This document shows positions 60,772 through 64,000 of a stretch of 64,000 nt of DNA, one piece after another. Position 1 is the first letter of the stretch; every line of letters begins with the position of its first letter. The stretch is from JALHSW01 sp963720675 (lineage in GTDB: Bacteria; Actinomycetota; Acidimicrobiia; IMCC26256; PALSA-555): positions 1,984,001 through 2,048,000 of the forward strand of contig CAVRGH010000010.1 of NCBI GenBank assembly GCA_963720675.1. Direction: 5' to 3'. A model generated the notes under the pieces. That model was not told the origin of the DNA and searched no databases. It worked only from the letters and a program-made list of their open reading frames with translations. A program made the position numbers and the translations under genes.

Positions 60772-61552
60772 CTATTCCTGGCCGCGCCCCGGGGTGGGGA
60801 GCATCCGGTGGTCCCGGGTGAAGAGTCGGTGCTGCACGCCGAGGCCGACCACGGTCGTGGTGGTCGCCGCCGACGCGAGCACGACGTACATCACCGCGAT
60901 CTGCACGAGCACCGCGTCCACCGGATCCACCCCGGCCAGGATGAGGCCCGTCATCGCGCCAGGCAGGAACACCAGGCCGACGGCCTTCGTCGTCTCGATC
61001 TGCGGCGTGAGCGCGGTCCGGAGCGCGTTGCGGACGTACGGGCGCGCGGCCTCGACTGCGGGTTGGCCGAGGGCGAGCCGGGCCTCGACCTCGTCGCGCT
61101 TGTCGCGCAGCTCGTCGTAGAGCCGACCGCGCGACGAGGACCGTCGCGGTCATCGAGTTCCCGATCATGAGCCCGGCGAGAGGGATGAGCGTGCGAGCGT
61201 CGAGCTCGAACACGCCGAGCCCGAACAGCACGCCGAGGGTGACGAACGAGGCGGCGCCGAACGCGGCCAACGCGAGCGTGAAGAGCCGAGGCACCTCCGG
61301 TGCGCGTCGCCGCACGGTGAACGCGGCGAACACGATCATCGCGACGACCCAGAGCCACGACCACAGGATCGAGACGTCGGGGTCGAGCAGCACGGTCAGG
61401 ATGCCGCCCACCGCGAGCAGCTGCGCCGCGGCCCGCACGGCTGCCCACGCGATGGTCCCTTCGAGCCCGAGCTGCCGCCACAGCGACAGCCCGATCGCGA
61501 CGAGCACGAGCAGACCGGTGATCGCGAGGCCGGCGAAGCCGATGTCGGTCAT
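60772..61552 (-). CDS. fetB: FetB-type (UPF0014) ABC permease, frameshifted
   Basis: About 259 aa membrane permease. It begins MTDIGFAGLAITGLLVLVAI; the family signature LIPLAGLMIGNSMTATVLVAR is in the first frame, then the frame changes near 61120-61140 and continues as LYDELRDKRDEVEARLALG, AARPYVRNALRTALTPQIE and MTGLILAGVDPVDAVLVQI. In E. coli FetAB exports iron and protects against peroxide. The ATG overlaps the FetA stop (61549-61552, ATGA). One base must be changed for a full product. Confidence 0.85.
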
Positions 61553-62294
61553 GCCGGCGCCTCGCCGCGGAGGAACTGCAGCACCTCGTCGGACGCGTCG
61601 CCGACGAGGGCATCGGCACTCCCGGCATGCACGATCCGGCCGTCGATGACCACGAGCACGTGATCCGCGAGCCGACCCATCTGGTCGAGGTCGTGGGTCA
61701 CCCACACCACCGGGACGCCGGTCGCCGCGAGCGCACGGGCCAGCTCTTCGAGCCCCCGAGTGGCGGAGGGGTCGACCGACGACGTGACCTCGTCCATCAG
61801 CACGACCTCGGGACGGGTCACGAGGGTCCGGGCGAGACAGACGCGCTGCGCCTCGCCGCCCGACAGCTGGCGCGCGTCGCGATCGAGGAACGAACCGGCG
61901 AGGCCGACCCGCTCGAGTGCGAGCTCTGCCGCTCGCGTCGTGAGCGTCGGCTCGGCGACGCGCAGGTTCTCGGCGACCGTGCCCGAGAACGGCGTCGGGC
62001 GCTGGAAGACCATCCCGACCCGGCGCCGGAGGTGCAGCGGATCGAGCCCGTCGATGTCGTCCCCTCGGAAGCAGACGGTCCCCGACTCGGGGACCTCGAG
62101 GCGGTTGCAGCAGCGGAGCAGGGTCGACTTTCCCGACCCCGACGGCCCGACCAGCACCGACACCCCGGCCCCGGGGACCTCGCCGGTCGCGTGGATCAGT
62201 CGCGGGTGCTCGGCACCGGCGACGGTGACGTCGTCGAAGGAGAACAGGGGCGGTCCGGAGTCGGCGATGCGGGCATCATCGCACCGAGCGTCAT
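61549..62294 (-). CDS. fetA: FetA-type ABC transporter ATP-binding protein, frameshifted near start
   Basis: About 245 aa. Walker A is LVGPSGSGKSTLLR, the ABC signature ARQLSGGEAQRVCLAR and Walker B VVLMDEVTSSVDP. The frame with these motifs is open back past PLFSFDDVTVAG, the normal N-terminal strand, but has no start codon except GTG 62163, too late for the fold. ATG 62294 overlaps the previous stop (ATGA) and lies in another frame (MTLGAMMPAS), so a one-base shift in 62196-62290 is likely. Together with FetB it would form an iron exporter in an Rrf2-controlled operon. Confidence 0.8.
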
Positions 62295-62725
62295 CCCCCC
62301 GGTCCCGACGGGACCGGATCGTCCCGGGGCAGCAGGACCAGGACCAGCACCGCGATGATCGGCGCCAGGAGCAGCCCGCCGAGGATGCCGATCTGGTCGC
62401 CGGTCTCGTACCCCTCGATGTTGAACCCGTGGTACAGGACGTGAGGGATCGAGTACACGATCCAGGCGACAGCGGCCGCGATGACGATGTGCCGGGTGAC
62501 CCACCACGCGGCGAGCAGCGTCACGACGGCGAGGGCGAGGTTGAGTGCGCCGTAGTCACGCATCAGGTGCTCGTTGTACGGGCCGTCCATGGCGACCCAG
62601 TGGCGACCCAACCCGGGGAAGTCGTCGTAGAAGCTGCGGGGCGCGAGCGAGGCCCACACGCCGAACAGCAGCGACTGGGCGGCCAGCACGACCAGCCCGA
62701 CTCGAACGAGCGTCCGGGCACTCAT
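62291..62725 (-). CDS. four-helix membrane protein of unknown function
   Basis: 144 aa. Helices: LVRVGLVVLAAQSLLFGVWASLA, LNLALAVVTLLAAWWV, IVIAAAVAWIVYSIPHVLYH and IGILGGLLLAPIIAVLVLVLL. ATG 62725 overlaps the epimerase stop and its own stop overlaps the FetA ATG, so it is tightly coupled into the operon. Residues APRSFYDDFPGLGRHWVAMDGPYNEHLMRD in the first loop resemble DUF4345-like or DoxX-like loops, but no firm family can be given. Confidence 0.7.
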   Translation of the reverse strand: MSARTLVRVGLVVLAAQSLLFGVWASLAPRSFYDDFPGLGRHWVAMDGPYNEHLMRDYGALNLALAVVTLLAAWWVTRHIVIAAAVAWIVYSIPHVLYHGFNIEGYETGDQIGILGGLLLAPIIAVLVLVLLPRDDPVPSGPGG

Positions 62726-63651
62726 CGGTCCGCGCCCGCCCGGACCCGCCGGGCCGCCGCGACGCCCGGCCACCCCTCACGGGCGCTCGCGACCGTGGGT
62801 CTCCACCCGGTGATCTCCCTGAACCGCCGGTTCGAGACCCGTTGCGACGCGGTGAGGGCTCGCGCGCTCGACCCCGCCACGGCGCGGAGCGCGCCGCCGG
62901 GAGTCAGGTGGAGGTGCGGCAGGTCGAAGGCCGCTGCGAACGCGTCGGCGTACTCCCGTCGGGTCAGCGGCTCGTCGTCCACGACGTTGTAGGTCCCGGC
63001 GGGCGCCACCAGCGCGGCCACGACCGCACGCGCCGCGTCCTCCGCGAGGATCGACGAGACGTACGAGTCCGGAGCTCCTGCCGACGGCGCGCCGCGCAGG
63101 CGCGCGAGCCGCAGCGCCTCGTCGGTCGAGCGGCACTCGGCGCCGTAGAACAGGCCGAAGCGCAGCACGACCCCGCGCCCGCCGGCCTCCCGAACCAGGC
63201 GCTCACCCTCGAGCGTCGGCGCGAGCGACTTCATCGAGTGGTCGGGCGCCACCGACTCGTCGATCCACTCGGCGCCGCGGTCCGGGTAGGTGAAGGTGAT
63301 CGACTCCTTCACGAAGGTGTCGATCCCGTGGATCCGGGCAGCCTCGAGGAGGTGCGCGGTCGTCTCGGTGCGGAGGCGGTTGTGGGTCTTCCACGCGCCG
63401 GGCACGCCCATGCGTGACAGCTTCGGCACGTTGGTCGCCAGGTGGACGATCGCGTCGCAACCGGCCACCGCGTCGACGAGCGCGGTGCCGTCGAACACGT
63501 CGACGGTCACCGGCTCCGCGCCGGCCGCGCGCAGTCGATCGGCCTTCACGTCGTCGCGCGCGACGGCACGGACCTCGTGCCCCGCGTCGACGAGCGCGCG
63601 CACCGCGGGTCGCCCGACCACGCCGGTCGCACCGGTCAGGAAGCACTTCAT
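62722..63651 (-). CDS. NAD(P)-dependent epimerase/dehydratase family protein
   Basis: 309 aa extended SDR. The coenzyme motif is CFLTGATGVVGRPAVRALV (TGATGVVG); AIVHLATNVPK marks the third strand. The Tyr-x3-Lys active site is not obvious (YPDRGAEWIDESV region). The C-terminus has AGTYNVVDDEPLTRREYADAF and NRRFREITGW, as in reductases of the SDR_a5 type. The ATG overlaps the Rrf2 stop (63648-63651) and its stop overlaps the next start. Confidence 0.85.
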   Translation of the reverse strand: MKCFLTGATGVVGRPAVRALVDAGHEVRAVARDDVKADRLRAAGAEPVTVDVFDGTALVDAVAGCDAIVHLATNVPKLSRMGVPGAWKTHNRLRTETTAHLLEAARIHGIDTFVKESITFTYPDRGAEWIDESVAPDHSMKSLAPTLEGERLVREAGGRGVVLRFGLFYGAECRSTDEALRLARLRGAPSAGAPDSYVSSILAEDAARAVVAALVAPAGTYNVVDDEPLTRREYADAFAAAFDLPHLHLTPGGALRAVAGSSARALTASQRVSNRRFREITGWRPTVASAREGWPGVAAARRVRAGADR

Positions 63652-64000
63652 CGCACTACCTCCCCGAGCCACACGACGCCCTTCTCCAGCGAGGCGCGCG
63701 GTGCTCGTTCCAGGACGTCGCCGAGCAGGTCGGCGATGGTCACGGCACGCAGCTCGGATCGCCACGCATCGTCGGCTCGATCCATCACGACGTGGATCGA
63801 GCACGGCAGCGAGTACTCCCGTGCGGGGACCCGGGTCGGGCCCCGCCGGCGGATCTCGGTGCAGCGGAACGACGGCTCCTCACCGTCGATCGCCTCCACC
63901 ACGTCGAGCACCGTCGTCTCGGCGGCCGGACGGGCGAGGCGAAACCCTCCCCGCGGGCCCGAGACGGACTCGAGCACCTGTCCGCGCACCAGCGCCTGGA
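63648..64000 (-). CDS. Rrf2-family transcriptional regulator, C-terminal part
   Basis: Truncated by the right window edge; about 117 residues are visible. The winged-helix end reads LVRGQVLESVSGPRGGFRLARPA, then the linker helix TTVLDVVEAIDGEEPSF, a cysteine in RCTEIRRRG and a second in YSLPCSIHVVMDRADD. Rrf2 proteins sense Fe-S clusters, nitric oxide or cysteine state; the cysteine pair here may be the sensor. It heads the operon with FetAB, consistent with control of iron or redox stress. The first 20-30 residues are outside the window. Confidence 0.85.
   Translation of the reverse strand, partial: QALVRGQVLESVSGPRGGFRLARPAAETTVLDVVEAIDGEEPSFRCTEIRRRGPTRVPAREYSLPCSIHVVMDRADDAWRSELRAVTIADLLGDVLERAPRASLEKGVVWLGEVVR

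Overview
This GC-rich window reads as a chromosome segment of a high-GC Gram-positive bacterium (Actinomycetota), probably close to the class Acidimicrobiia. The evidence is the housekeeping gene order (ychF-like/DUF192/rsmI/metG/tatD/rpfB/rsmA/ispE, then glmU/prs/rplY/pth/mfd/ppiC/mazG and eno/ftsB-like/DUF501/ppx), the actinobacterial ribosomal mini-proteins bS22 and bL37, an Rpf-type peptidoglycan hydrolase, and many GTG starts with GTGA/ATGA overlaps. The lineage is an inference from gene content only.

Layout. 1-7 kb (all minus strand): a low-oxygen/acid-stress-like group of a MalT-type LuxR regulator, a SHOCT protein, an NTF2-like protein, a DUF7144 membrane protein, glutamate decarboxylase, a K+ channel, the 5' part of cydA, and a TRIC-type channel. 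7-14 kb: a flippase fused to a pseudokinase and a degenerate PAP2 domain, a GH15 enzyme, a secreted alpha/beta hydrolase and a GAP-family membrane protein. 14-25 kb: an arylsulfatase, then a tightly packed plus-strand run (glucose-dehydrogenase-like SDR, type II NADH dehydrogenase, aldose 1-epimerase, second GH15, GMC oxidoreductase, MFS transporter) that could take glucose from a glucan or trehalose into the respiratory chain. 25-31 kb: MATE exporter, PlsC-like acyltransferase, epimerase, enoyl-CoA hydratase, GNAT enzyme and oligoribonuclease. 31-56 kb: mostly conserved minus-strand housekeeping genes, with a plus-strand cytochrome P450 inserted and tRNA-Gln plus bS22 at a strand switch. 56-64 kb: accessory genes, namely an NTF2-like protein, two lipoprotein subtilases, bL37, a broken DUF222/HNH gene, and an Rrf2-epimerase-membrane protein-FetA-FetB operon.

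Two points matter most for a reader. First, about ten otherwise intact genes need a one- or two-base frameshift to read through (cydA, gad, DUF7144, luxR, alpha/beta hydrolase, P450, rsmI, HNH, fetB, fetA). The shifts often lie in G/C runs or CG repeats, so sequence error is a likely cause for many of them. The apparent RsmI-MetG fusion follows directly from one such shift.

Second, there are unexplained regulatory patterns. A 21-bp motif with fixed spacing, containing a MalT-box-like GGA(T/G)GA half, lies upstream of four transcription units in the first 17 kb. An 11-bp-phased TCCAAC array lies upstream of the DUF7144 gene. A 26-bp leader motif is shared by two unrelated genes 35 kb apart. 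An unusual hairpin sequence is used at two intergenic sites.
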